A DNA stretch of 64,000 nt. It comes from CAYJLF01 sp964371055 (GTDB lineage Bacteria; Eisenbacteria; RBG-16-71-46; CAIMUX01). Shown here one piece after another: positions 52,647 through 59,971 of the stretch. Numbering within the stretch: position 1 is the stretch's first letter; every line of letters starts with the position of its first letter. The translations under genes and the position numbers were made by a program. The stretch spans positions 186,001 to 250,000 of the forward strand of contig CAYJLF010000002.1 in assembly GCA_964371055.1 (NCBI GenBank), in the 5' to 3' direction. The notes beneath the pieces are model-generated. The model was not told where the DNA came from. It saw only the letters and a list, made by a program, of their open reading frames with translations, and did no database searches.

Positions 52647-53881
52647 GGCCGCTCCGCCGCGACATCGCGGTCGGTCGAGGTGGTGTCCTTCTCCGCGGTC
52701 GAGGCGGACGCCGCGGTGGAGTCACCTGGCGCCGCGGCCAGGAGGTCGCGGACTTTGGCTCCCGACTTCAGGCCCCCCTGGCCGACTTCCACGACCCGGT
52801 CGCCCGGCTCCAGGCCGGCAACGATCTCGACCAACCGGTCGTCGGTGATCCCGGTCGTGACCGCGACCTTGATCACGCTGTCGGCGACTGCCTTGTAGAC
52901 GTACGTTTCGCCCCCCTCCGGGATCAAGGCCCGCTTGGGGATGACCCGCGCCTCCTCGCGCAATCCCGTCTGCAGCTTCACCTCGACGAAGGATCCGGGA
53001 CGCAGGCTGGCCGCGTGCACGTTCTCGGAGGTCAATCCGTCGATGCGGCAGCTGACTCGCACCGTGCCGGTCCTCTCGTCGACCACGGGCGCGATGCGAA
53101 GGATCGTCCCCTCGCGCTCCTCGGCGTCTCCGGCGTCGGGACGCACGCGCACGGCACGTCCGGGGGCCAGCGAGTGGACCTCGCGCTCGGGGAGGTAGAT
53201 GTGTGCGAGGAGGGGATCCGGGTCGACGACCTTGAAGAGCGCCGTTCCGACCGCCACGGTCTGACCCGGATCGACATGACGCCGGGCCACGAGCCCGGCG
53301 AACGGCGCCGTGATCCGCGTGTAGTCGAGGTTCAGCGTCGCCGATTTGCGGCGTGCTTCGGCCTGCTCGAATCGCGATCGGGCATCGGACAGGTCCTTGT
53401 CGCTGGCGAGCCCTTTTTCGTGCAGCGCCGTCGCCCGCTCGAGATCGGACTGCAGCGCACGCGCCGCCGCCTCTGCCTCCTCGAGCGCGACCCGCTGGGC
53501 ATCACCGTCGAGCAGGGCGAGGACCTGGCCCTGGCTCACCCAGGCCCCCTCCTCGACCCGGGTCTCGCGGACCTGGCCGGCGATCTTGGCCAGGACCTCG
53601 GCCTGTTTGTCGGCCTCCAGTGTGGCGGTCGTGCTGAGGTAGCCGGGAAGATCGCGAATCTCAACCGAGGCCAGCTCGACCGGCACCGGGGGCGCTTCCT
53701 TCTTCTCCTGCTTCTGCTTGCCGAACGCGCCGGCGAAGGAATTGCCTTCCTTGCACCCGCTCGGGAGCAGCAGAAGAGCGACCATCGCGATCCGGAGCAA
53801 GGCCCCGGCTCGGGCGCCCGCGGGGTGGCGCCGAGACGTGGATGATGGTCGCGGATCGATCCCGCGCGGGGCCGACGGCAT
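52643..53881 (-). CDS. RND periplasmic adaptor lipoprotein
   Basis: Protein of 412 residues; start ATG 53881. The lipobox is LLPSGC (Cys43). Domain order is membrane-proximal, lipoyl, hairpin, lipoyl, beta-barrel. VLAKIAGQVRETRVEEGAWV begins the lipoyl half, the coiled-coil hairpin runs through ARALQSDLERATALHEKGLA, and lipoyl return is YTRITAPFAGLVARRHVDPG. A C-terminal Ser/Thr/Asp-rich tail (GDSTAASASTAEKDTTSTDR) is extra. It is the first gene of the efflux operon and links the RND pumps to an outer-membrane channel encoded elsewhere. The divergent 215-bp gap to sppA should hold its promoter, but none stands out. Confidence 0.92.
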   Translation of the reverse strand: MPSAPRGIDPRPSSTSRRHPAGARAGALLRIAMVALLLLPSGCKEGNSFAGAFGKQKQEKKEAPPVPVELASVEIRDLPGYLSTTATLEADKQAEVLAKIAGQVRETRVEEGAWVSQGQVLALLDGDAQRVALEEAEAAARALQSDLERATALHEKGLASDKDLSDARSRFEQAEARRKSATLNLDYTRITAPFAGLVARRHVDPGQTVAVGTALFKVVDPDPLLAHIYLPEREVHSLAPGRAVRVRPDAGDAEEREGTILRIAPVVDERTGTVRVSCRIDGLTSENVHAASLRPGSFVEVKLQTGLREEARVIPKRALIPEGGETYVYKAVADSVIKVAVTTGITDDRLVEIVAGLEPGDRVVEVGQGGLKSGAKVRDLLAAAPGDSTAASASTAEKDTTSTDRDVAAERP

Positions 53882-54096
53882 GGATCAACCTCCCTTTTCG
53901 GACGCTGGGGTGCGCGAAGCGGCAGCGGACCGGAATACGCACCCGCCCGGGCCGTAGTTGCATGTCCGGTGGCCAGCGATCGTATCCCGGAGCGGCACCC
54001 GGCCCGATCGCTGATTTGCGCCACCGCGCCGGGGCCGGCCGGGTTAGACTCCCGCTGTCGCGTTTCGTCACCGGTCGCTTGATCCGGAGGTTCACG

Positions 54097-55833
54097 ATGA
54101 AATCGTTCCTGAAGACCCTCCTGGCGGTCGTGATCGCCAATCTCCTCCTTCTTTTAATCGTTATTGGCGTAATCGCCAACCGCGTGAAGCAGCCCGTCGA
54201 GGTCAAGGAGGGGTCGGTTCTGGTCCAGACTCTCGAGGGGGATCTCCCCGAATGGGAGATGTCCGGCGGGATGCCGTTTCCCGGCGGCGGCGCCATGACC
54301 CACGCCGCGGTGCTCGAGAACCTGGAGAAGGCGCGTCACGACAAGAAGATCAAGGCGGTCCTCCTCCGGTTGAACGAGCCTGTCATCGGCATGGGCAAGA
54401 GCGACGAACTGCGCGCCCGGATCCGCGCGCTGCGGGAGGCGGGAAAGCCGGTCTGGGCCTACACCGATTTCCTGAGCCGTCGCAGCCTCTATCTCGGGTC
54501 GGCCTGCGACTCCCTCTTCATGCTCCCGACCGGCTACGCGATGCTCCATGGCGTGGCCGCGGAGCGGATGTTCCTCGCCGGGACGCTGGAAAAGCTGGGG
54601 ATCCGTGAGAACCTCCATCGCATCGAGGGCTACAAGGCGGCCGCGGAGATGCTGCAGCGTCGCGACATGAGCCCGACCTCGCGCGCGAACCTCGAGTGGA
54701 TCCTGGACGAGACCTACCCGGCCTATCTCCGCACGGTGGAGGAGGGGAGGCGGCTCGCGGCCGGCAGCTTCGAGCCGATGGTGCTGGCCCAGGGCAGCGT
54801 CAGCCCGCAGCAGGCTCGCGAGGCTGGGCTGGTCGACCGGCTCCTCTACTGGGATGAGGTCGAGGCGGCGCTCCTGCGCGTGCCCGGCGTGAAGACGCAG
54901 GAGAAGAAGAAGATCGACAAGCGATCGGCCGAACGGCCCCGTCTCATCCAAGGCGGGGAGTACGCGCGGGTGGAGCGCAAGGAGGCCGGGATCAAGGGGA
55001 AGAAGACGATCGCGATTGTGCACGCGTCCGGCAGCATCGCGGGAGAACAGAGCGGCTTCAGCCTGCTGGGCGACGCCATGGGCTCGGCTTCGATGGAGGA
55101 GGCGTTCCGGCAGGCGGCCCAGGACAAGGACGCCGTCGGCATCCTCTACCGCGTCGACAGCGGCGGGGGCGAGAGCCACACCTCCTGGCGGATCCAGCGC
55201 GCCGCGCTGCGGGCGCAGGAGGTCAAGCCGATTGTCGTCTCGATGGTCGACGTGGCCGGTTCCGGCGGCTATCTCATCTGCTACCCGCTCAAGCCGATCT
55301 ACGCCGGGCCGCTCAGCATCGTCGGATCGATCGGTTCCATCTCCGGGAAGATGAACATGAAGGGGCTCTACGACAAGCTGGGCGTGACCAAGGATGTCGT
55401 GACCCGCGGTCCCTTTGCGACGATGCAGTCCGACTATGCTGACTACACCGCCGCGGAGTGGGAAGTCTTCCGCCGCCAGCACTGGTCCGACTACAACGAG
55501 TGGGTGGACGACATCGCCCGCGCGCGCGGCCGCACCTTCGCCGAGATCGACAGCGTCGGGCGCGGCCGGGTCTGGACCGGCGCGCAGGCGCTGCAGAAGG
55601 GGCTGATCGACGAGGTGGGCACTTTCGACGATGCGCTCGCGGCGCTCAAGGAGAAGGTGGGCATCCCCGCGACGGAGGAGGTGGCCTTCGTCCACTACCC
55701 GAAGAAGAAGGGTGCGCTCGAGGCCTTGAAGAGTGGCGGCCTGGCCGCGGCCATCGTGGCGATGGTCGACTCCTGGGTCGCACCGCTGCGCTCGCGAGCG
55801 GTCTGGGCGATCGATCCGAACGACTACCGGTAG
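54097..55833 (+). CDS. sppA: Signal peptide peptidase SppA, long form
   Basis: Protein of 578 residues; ATG 54097 follows CCGGAGG (54084-54090). One N-terminal transmembrane helix (TLLAVVIANLLLLLIVIGVI). Two ClpP-like domains as in the 67-kDa E. coli form. The catalytic dyad is split: Lys180 in RIEGYKAAAEM of the N-terminal domain, and Ser389 in VDVAGSGGYLICY of the C-terminal domain. The final third has GRGRVWTGAQALQKGLIDEV, typical for S49. It cleaves leftover signal peptides in the membrane, fitting a window rich in exported proteins. The NUDIX gene starts 34 bp later. Confidence 0.93.
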   Translation: MKSFLKTLLAVVIANLLLLLIVIGVIANRVKQPVEVKEGSVLVQTLEGDLPEWEMSGGMPFPGGGAMTHAAVLENLEKARHDKKIKAVLLRLNEPVIGMGKSDELRARIRALREAGKPVWAYTDFLSRRSLYLGSACDSLFMLPTGYAMLHGVAAERMFLAGTLEKLGIRENLHRIEGYKAAAEMLQRRDMSPTSRANLEWILDETYPAYLRTVEEGRRLAAGSFEPMVLAQGSVSPQQAREAGLVDRLLYWDEVEAALLRVPGVKTQEKKKIDKRSAERPRLIQGGEYARVERKEAGIKGKKTIAIVHASGSIAGEQSGFSLLGDAMGSASMEEAFRQAAQDKDAVGILYRVDSGGGESHTSWRIQRAALRAQEVKPIVVSMVDVAGSGGYLICYPLKPIYAGPLSIVGSIGSISGKMNMKGLYDKLGVTKDVVTRGPFATMQSDYADYTAAEWEVFRRQHWSDYNEWVDDIARARGRTFAEIDSVGRGRVWTGAQALQKGLIDEVGTFDDALAALKEKVGIPATEEVAFVHYPKKKGALEALKSGGLAAAIVAMVDSWVAPLRSRAVWAIDPNDYR

Positions 55834-55867
55834 GGGAGAGGCGGCATGCGAGCGGAGGTCCGGTCCC

Positions 55868-56395
55868 ATGCCTGATCGGATCGTGCACACCGGGCGCTAT
55901 CTGCGCTTTGTCGTCCGCGATGGGTGGGAGTTCACCCAGCGGATCGGGATCAGCGGAATCGTCGGGATCGTGGCGGTCACAGACGACGGGCGGTTGCTGC
56001 TGGTCGAGCAGTACCGCCCGCCCCTGGGCGCCCGGGTGCTCGAGCTTCCCGCGGGGCTGGTCGGGGACGAGCCGGGCGGGGAGTCCGAAGGTCTCATCGA
56101 GGGGGCACGGCGCGAGCTCCTCGAGGAGACCGGCTACGCGGCCCGAGAGTGGTCGGTGCTGGCGTCAGGCCCGGCTTCCCCCGGTTCCTCGGGCGAGATC
56201 ATGACCCTGGTCCTGGCGACGGGACTGGCACGCCTGGGATCGGGTGGCGGCACCGTGGGGGAGTCGCTGGTGGTTCACGAGGTGCCGTTGGGGACGGCCG
56301 AGGCCTGGCTGGCGGCCCGGGAGGGCGACGGGACGCTGGTCGACCTGAAGGTACACGCCGGGCTGCTGTTCGCCCGGAGGTCGTGGAGAGCTTAG
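55868..56395 (+). CDS. NUDIX hydrolase, ADP-ribose pyrophosphatase-like
   Basis: Protein of 175 residues; ATG 55868 about 8 nt after GCGGAGG. After a beta-strand GIVGIVAVTDDGRLLLVEQY and RPPLGARVLELPAGLVG, the Nudix box appears as GLVGDEPGGESEGLIEGARR then ELLEETGY. The REL-x-EE-x-G core is intact, but the spacing before it is a few residues longer than the standard GX5EX7REUXEEXGU. The VEQYRPP and ELPAG phrases are typical of ADP-ribose pyrophosphatases. It probably hydrolyses ADP-ribose or a similar nucleoside diphosphate derivative in the cytoplasm. Likely cotranscribed with sppA. Confidence 0.9.
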   Translation: MPDRIVHTGRYLRFVVRDGWEFTQRIGISGIVGIVAVTDDGRLLLVEQYRPPLGARVLELPAGLVGDEPGGESEGLIEGARRELLEETGYAAREWSVLASGPASPGSSGEIMTLVLATGLARLGSGGGTVGESLVVHEVPLGTAEAWLAAREGDGTLVDLKVHAGLLFARRSWRA

Positions 56396-56407
56396 GAGGT
56401 TAAACAC

Positions 56408-56434
56408 GAGGCCCCGCCACAGGGACGGGGCCTC
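56408..56434. terminator. Bidirectional terminator hairpin
   Basis: GAGGCCCCG (56408-56416) and CGGGGCCTC (56426-56434), a perfect 9-bp stem with a 9-base loop, between the NUDIX stop (56395) and the stop of the secreted-protein gene (56484). On the minus strand it is followed by GTGTTTAA. Confidence 0.6.
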
Positions 56435-56483
56435 GGACCTAGTTCAGCGGCTGCGCGCGCAATTGGAACCGGTTCAGCAGAGA

Positions 56484-57158
56484 CTAGCGATAGTTCGCCT
56501 TGATGGCTCCCCAGCTCGACTCTTCGACCGGCGTCCCCCCACCAAAGTTGGCCTTGAACTGCATGACGGCCGTCCGACCATAGTTGGCATCGTAGTCCCA
56601 GGCGCCGGCGTACCAGCCCCAGGTGTCGATGCCGTTGTAGTCGACCATGCCCATCATGCCGGTGTTGTCGAAGCCCCACCAGAAGCCGTTGCCGTCGGCC
56701 AGAACCACACCCTCACCGGTCATATCGATGTAGGTGTAGACGGTCGGCGGGAACGTCGTCGGGTCGGTGCACTCAGGAACGAACGGACCGTACATGTCAG
56801 CCGTGCTGGCCGCGCCGGGCAGATCCGGGGTCGCCGGAGTCCACACGATCCAGCCGTAGTCGCCGGTCACAGGGCCGCACACCGGGAAACCGAACTCGAC
56901 CAGGGTGATGTCCTGACCGCTCAGGTTCTCGTTGTACGTGATGGCCCACTCGGACCAGCCGGTAGCAGAACCACCCGAAACGGGAACGCAGTCCATGGTG
57001 CCGCACGTGCTGTACTCGACATCAGCGCGGATCTGGCTGGGATCGCCGGGGGTGGCAGGGTTGACGGCGATCGACTCACCCGTCTTGCTGGCCGTAGCCG
57101 CGAAGACCGGGGAAGCGACAACCGCCAGAAGGAGCACGAACAGCAATAGCTTCTTCAT
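56484..57158 (-). CDS. Secreted protein, tandem copy B, with C-terminal WGAIK tail
   Basis: Protein of 224 residues; ATG 57158 follows AGAGAGG. Classical signal peptide (LLLFVLLLAVVASPVFAATA). The mature part is beta-rich, acidic and strong in Trp and Gly: EYSTCGTMDCVPVSGG with two Cys, WAITYNENLSGQDITLVEFG, YGWIVWTPATPDLPGAAS, VLADGNGFWWGFDNTGMMG and DTWGWYAGAWDYDANYGRTA. It ends GGTPVEESSWGAIKANYR. The family is not recognised. It is more than 90% identical to the next gene upstream, with the same length, promoter spacing and 5' leader. Basic-residue content is very low until the final IKANYR. Probably a secreted or surface-anchored protein, and the promoter and leader look strong. Confidence 0.88.
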   Translation of the reverse strand: MKKLLLFVLLLAVVASPVFAATASKTGESIAVNPATPGDPSQIRADVEYSTCGTMDCVPVSGGSATGWSEWAITYNENLSGQDITLVEFGFPVCGPVTGDYGWIVWTPATPDLPGAASTADMYGPFVPECTDPTTFPPTVYTYIDMTGEGVVLADGNGFWWGFDNTGMMGMVDYNGIDTWGWYAGAWDYDANYGRTAVMQFKANFGGGTPVEESSWGAIKANYR

Positions 57159-57547
57159 CGTGGTGTCTACCTCTCTTTCTTGAGAAGCCAGCGTCGCTGG
57201 AAGGACGCTCCGAGCCTCTGAACTTCAGGCGCTACAAGGATAGCACGAATCGGGCGGGATCGCAAATCGCCGGCCCGGCATAACTGATTTTGGGGCACAG
57301 CGATGGAGGGTCGCCTCGACTCAGGGGGAGATATGGCGCAGGGTGCGCGGGGCCTCCGGCCGACGGGGCGGTCGCGAACTCATGGCGACCCAGGCGAGCG
57401 CCCGGAAAGACGAAGTCGCGGATAACTACTTGTGACTCAAATCACTAGCCTGGGCAGAGTCGCGACCCAAAAGAAGCCGGGGCCCCAGACGGGGGCCCCG
57501 GATCGGGCTCAGCGGTGCGCGCGCACGCGAAACGAGGTCGATCGAGG
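57159..57547 (-). promoter_or_regulatory. Spacer between the two secreted-protein copies: promoter and leader
   Basis: Reading the minus strand, TTGCGA (57265-57260), a 17-base spacer and TATCCT (57242-57237) form the promoter of copy B, with a leader of about 72 nt. The leader shares GAAAGAGAGGTAGACACCAC just before the start, and a TTCAG-GGCT block, with copy A. The 3' part holds the terminator of copy A (57477-57501). In 57266-57476 I see nothing recognisable. Confidence 0.5.
57477..57501 (-). terminator. Intrinsic terminator of secreted-protein copy A
   Basis: CCGGGGCCCC (57477-57486) pairs perfectly with GGGGCCCCGG (57492-57501) around AGACG. On the minus strand CTTCTTTTGGG follows. This is the clearest intrinsic terminator in the window. 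Confidence 0.65.
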
Positions 57548-58222
57548 CTACCGGTAGTTCGCCTTGATGGCTCCCCAGGTGCTCTCCTCGACCGGCGTCC
57601 CACCACCGAAGTCGGCCTTGAACTGCATGACGGTCGTCCGGCCGTACGCGCCATCGTAGTCCCAGGCGCCGGCATACCAGCCCCAGGTGTCGATGCCGTT
57701 GTAGTCGACCATGCCCATCATGCCGGTGTTGTCGAAGCCCCACCAGAAGCCGTTACCGTCGGCCAGAACCACACCCTCACCCGACATATCGATGTAGGTG
57801 TAGACGGTCGGCGGGAAGGTCGTCGGGTCGGTGCACTCAGGAACGAACGGACCGTACATATCAGCCGTGCTGGCCGCGCCGGGCAGATCCGGGGTCGCCG
57901 GAGTCCAGACGATCCAGCCGTAGTCGCCGGTCACAGGGCCGCACACCGGGAAGCCGAACTCGACCAGGGTGATGTCCTGGCCGCTCATGTTCTCGTTGTA
58001 GGTAATGCCCCACTCGGACCAGCCGGTGGCGGATCCACCCGAAACGGGAACGCAGTCCATGGTGCCGCACGTGCTGTACTCGACATCAGCGCGGATCTGG
58101 CTGGGATCGCCGGGGGTGGACGGGGTGACGGCGATCGACTCGCCGGTCCGGCTGGCGGTGGCCGCGAAGACCGGGGAAGCGACGATGACCATGAGAAGCG
58201 CAAAAGCCATTAGCCTCTTCAT
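57548..58222 (-). CDS. Secreted protein, tandem copy A, with C-terminal WGAIK tail
   Basis: Protein of 224 residues; ATG 58222 (MKRLMAFALL) with AGAGAGG upstream; an extra 11 codons before it are open but lack a signal. Signal peptide to about residue 21 (FALLMVIVASPVFAATA). The body matches copy B almost residue for residue; differences lie mainly in the signal peptide and in a few positions such as NMSGQDITL and WDYDGAYGRTT. It ends GGTPVEESTWGAIKANYR. DNA identity stays high across the mature region, including many third positions, which points to recent duplication or gene conversion. Function unknown. Both copies have their own promoter and terminator, so dosage may matter. Confidence 0.88.
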   Translation of the reverse strand: MKRLMAFALLMVIVASPVFAATASRTGESIAVTPSTPGDPSQIRADVEYSTCGTMDCVPVSGGSATGWSEWGITYNENMSGQDITLVEFGFPVCGPVTGDYGWIVWTPATPDLPGAASTADMYGPFVPECTDPTTFPPTVYTYIDMSGEGVVLADGNGFWWGFDNTGMMGMVDYNGIDTWGWYAGAWDYDGAYGRTTVMQFKADFGGGTPVEESTWGAIKANYR

Positions 58223-58300
58223 CGTGGTGTCTACCTCTCTTTCTGGTGATGCCAATCGAGATGCTGGGATGTTCCAAGCCGCTGAACCTCAGCTGGATTC

Positions 58301-58330
58301 ACTATAGCATGAATAGTACGCCAATGACAA
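58301..58330 (-). promoter_or_regulatory. Promoter of secreted-protein copy A
   Basis: Minus strand: TTGTCA (58330-58325), an 18-base spacer and TATAGT (58306-58301), inside an AT-rich island unusual for this genome (about 58290-58370). The distance from -10 to the start codon equals that of copy B, which supports both predictions. Confidence 0.65.
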
Positions 58331-58467
58331 TTTCAATGTATCATCATGCCAAATAAGAAGTTACAACGGAAGGGAGGTGGCGGTGCGGGACCGAAGAAGG
58401 GGATTCAGGGCTGAGAACGACGCCAGAGCCGCCCAGAATGCTCCTTTCTCCATCCCCCCGCCGCGCT

Positions 58468-58496
58468 TTGACCGGGCGGCGGGCGCGGCGTAGACT
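58468..58496 (+). promoter_or_regulatory. Promoter of the M20 peptidase gene
   Basis: TTGACC (58468-58473), 17 bases, TAGACT (58491-58496), 30 bp before ATG 58526 and followed by AAGGAGGAA as ribosome site. The stretch 58223-58525 holds only this promoter and the one of the divergent secreted-protein gene. Confidence 0.6.
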
Positions 58497-58525
58497 GACC
58501 CGCGGCCCGAAAAAAGGAGGAATGC

Positions 58526-59914
58526 ATGGATGCGACCGGTCTCTCCCCGAGCGAGGTCCCGCTCTCCGGAAACCTGGAGGCCCAGGTCCGGGCCACGAGG
58601 ACGGACTTCGAGGACGCCTTGCGGACCTTGGTGGAGATCCCGACGGTGAGCAGCGATCCTAACCGGGCGGGCGACATCGCGCTCGGCGCCGAGACGGCCG
58701 TCGATCTGCTCCGCCGCTTCGGGGCGGAAGCGAGAATGGTGGCGACGGGGGGCCATCCGGCGGTCATCGGGGAGTTTCGCGCCAGTCCGACCGCGCGCAC
58801 CCTGACGGTCTACAACCACCTCGACGTCCAGCCCGCCACCCCCGAGGAGTGGAGCTCCGATCCGTTCCAGCTTCGCGTCGAGGGGGATCGGTACTTCGCC
58901 CGCGGCGCGACGGACGACAAGGGCCCGGCCCTGACCGCTCTCTTTGCCGCCCGGCTGGCGCAGCGAGCGGGGGTGCCGCTGAACATCCGCTTCGTCTGGG
59001 AGATGGAGGAGGAGATCGGCAGCCCGAACTTCGAGCCGCTTCTCCGCCACTTCAAAAACGAGCTTCGGACCGACTCGATCCTGGTCTCCGACACGATCTG
59101 GGTGGCGAAGGGAAGGCCGGCGATCGACTACGGATTGCGCGGACTGCTGGGATTGGTGCTGCGGCTCAAGACGGGGACGAAGGATGTGCATTCGGGCCTG
59201 ACCGGCGGGGCGGCGCGGAATCCGTTCGCCGAGTTGGTCGATCTTCTCAACCGCCTCTACGACGTCAAGGCGCACAAGGTGAAGATCCCCGGGTTTTACG
59301 AGGACGTGTTGAAGCCATCGAAGGAGGAGATGGAAGGGTTCCTGGCCAGCGGATTCTCCGTCGCCAAGTTCCGGGCCGCCCACGGACTGAAGGGGCTGCG
59401 CTCCACCGACCCGGAGACCCTGCTGAAGAACATCTGGACGATGCCGACATTCGAGATCCATGGCTTCGCCGGCGGATACTCCGGTCCCGCGATCAAGACG
59501 ATCGTTCCACCGATGGCCGAGGTGAAGCTGTCGATGCGCCTGGTCCCGAACCAGGATCCGAAGAAGATCCTCACCCAGGTGCGGAAGTTCGTCCGTGAGT
59601 TGGCGCCGGAGGTGGAGGTCGAGCCGCACGGATTCCTCGAACCGTACCTCGGCCCGTCGACCGGTCCTTACGCGGATGCGGCGAGCGAGGCGTTCCGCCG
59701 CGGTTTCGGCCGCAAGCCCTCCTTCATCCGCGAGGGAGGCTCGATCGGAGCAGTCGTCTCGATGAACCGCGTCCTGAAGGCGCCGATCCTGCTGATGGGC
59801 CTGTCGCTGCCGGAGCACTCGTACCACGGCCCGGACGAGCACTTCGACTGGGGCCAGGCGTCGGGCGGGATGAAGTCGTTTTTCCATTACTTCGAGAGAG
59901 TGGCGCGGATCTGA
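58526..59914 (+). CDS. M20 family metallopeptidase (dipeptidase type)
   Basis: Protein of 462 residues; ATG 58526 after AAGGAGGAATGC. Two-zinc site: His and Asp in TVYNHLDVQPAT, bridging Asp in FARGATDDKGPA, Glu pair in VWEMEEEIGSPN, a later ligand in ILVSDTIW and a C-terminal His in LPEHSYHGPDEHF. The lid/dimer domain begins with LKTGTKDVHSGLTGGAARNP. The pattern is that of CNDP- or PepV-like dipeptidases. No signal peptide, so cytoplasmic. It precedes an M1 aminopeptidase by 57 bp in the same direction, so the two could finish peptide breakdown together. Confidence 0.92.
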   Translation: MDATGLSPSEVPLSGNLEAQVRATRTDFEDALRTLVEIPTVSSDPNRAGDIALGAETAVDLLRRFGAEARMVATGGHPAVIGEFRASPTARTLTVYNHLDVQPATPEEWSSDPFQLRVEGDRYFARGATDDKGPALTALFAARLAQRAGVPLNIRFVWEMEEEIGSPNFEPLLRHFKNELRTDSILVSDTIWVAKGRPAIDYGLRGLLGLVLRLKTGTKDVHSGLTGGAARNPFAELVDLLNRLYDVKAHKVKIPGFYEDVLKPSKEEMEGFLASGFSVAKFRAAHGLKGLRSTDPETLLKNIWTMPTFEIHGFAGGYSGPAIKTIVPPMAEVKLSMRLVPNQDPKKILTQVRKFVRELAPEVEVEPHGFLEPYLGPSTGPYADAASEAFRRGFGRKPSFIREGGSIGAVVSMNRVLKAPILLMGLSLPEHSYHGPDEHFDWGQASGGMKSFFHYFERVARI

Positions 59915-59971
59915 CCAGGGGTGGGGTGCGTCGGCGCGATCCGTCAGCAGACGTTCGAGAAGGGGGACTGG

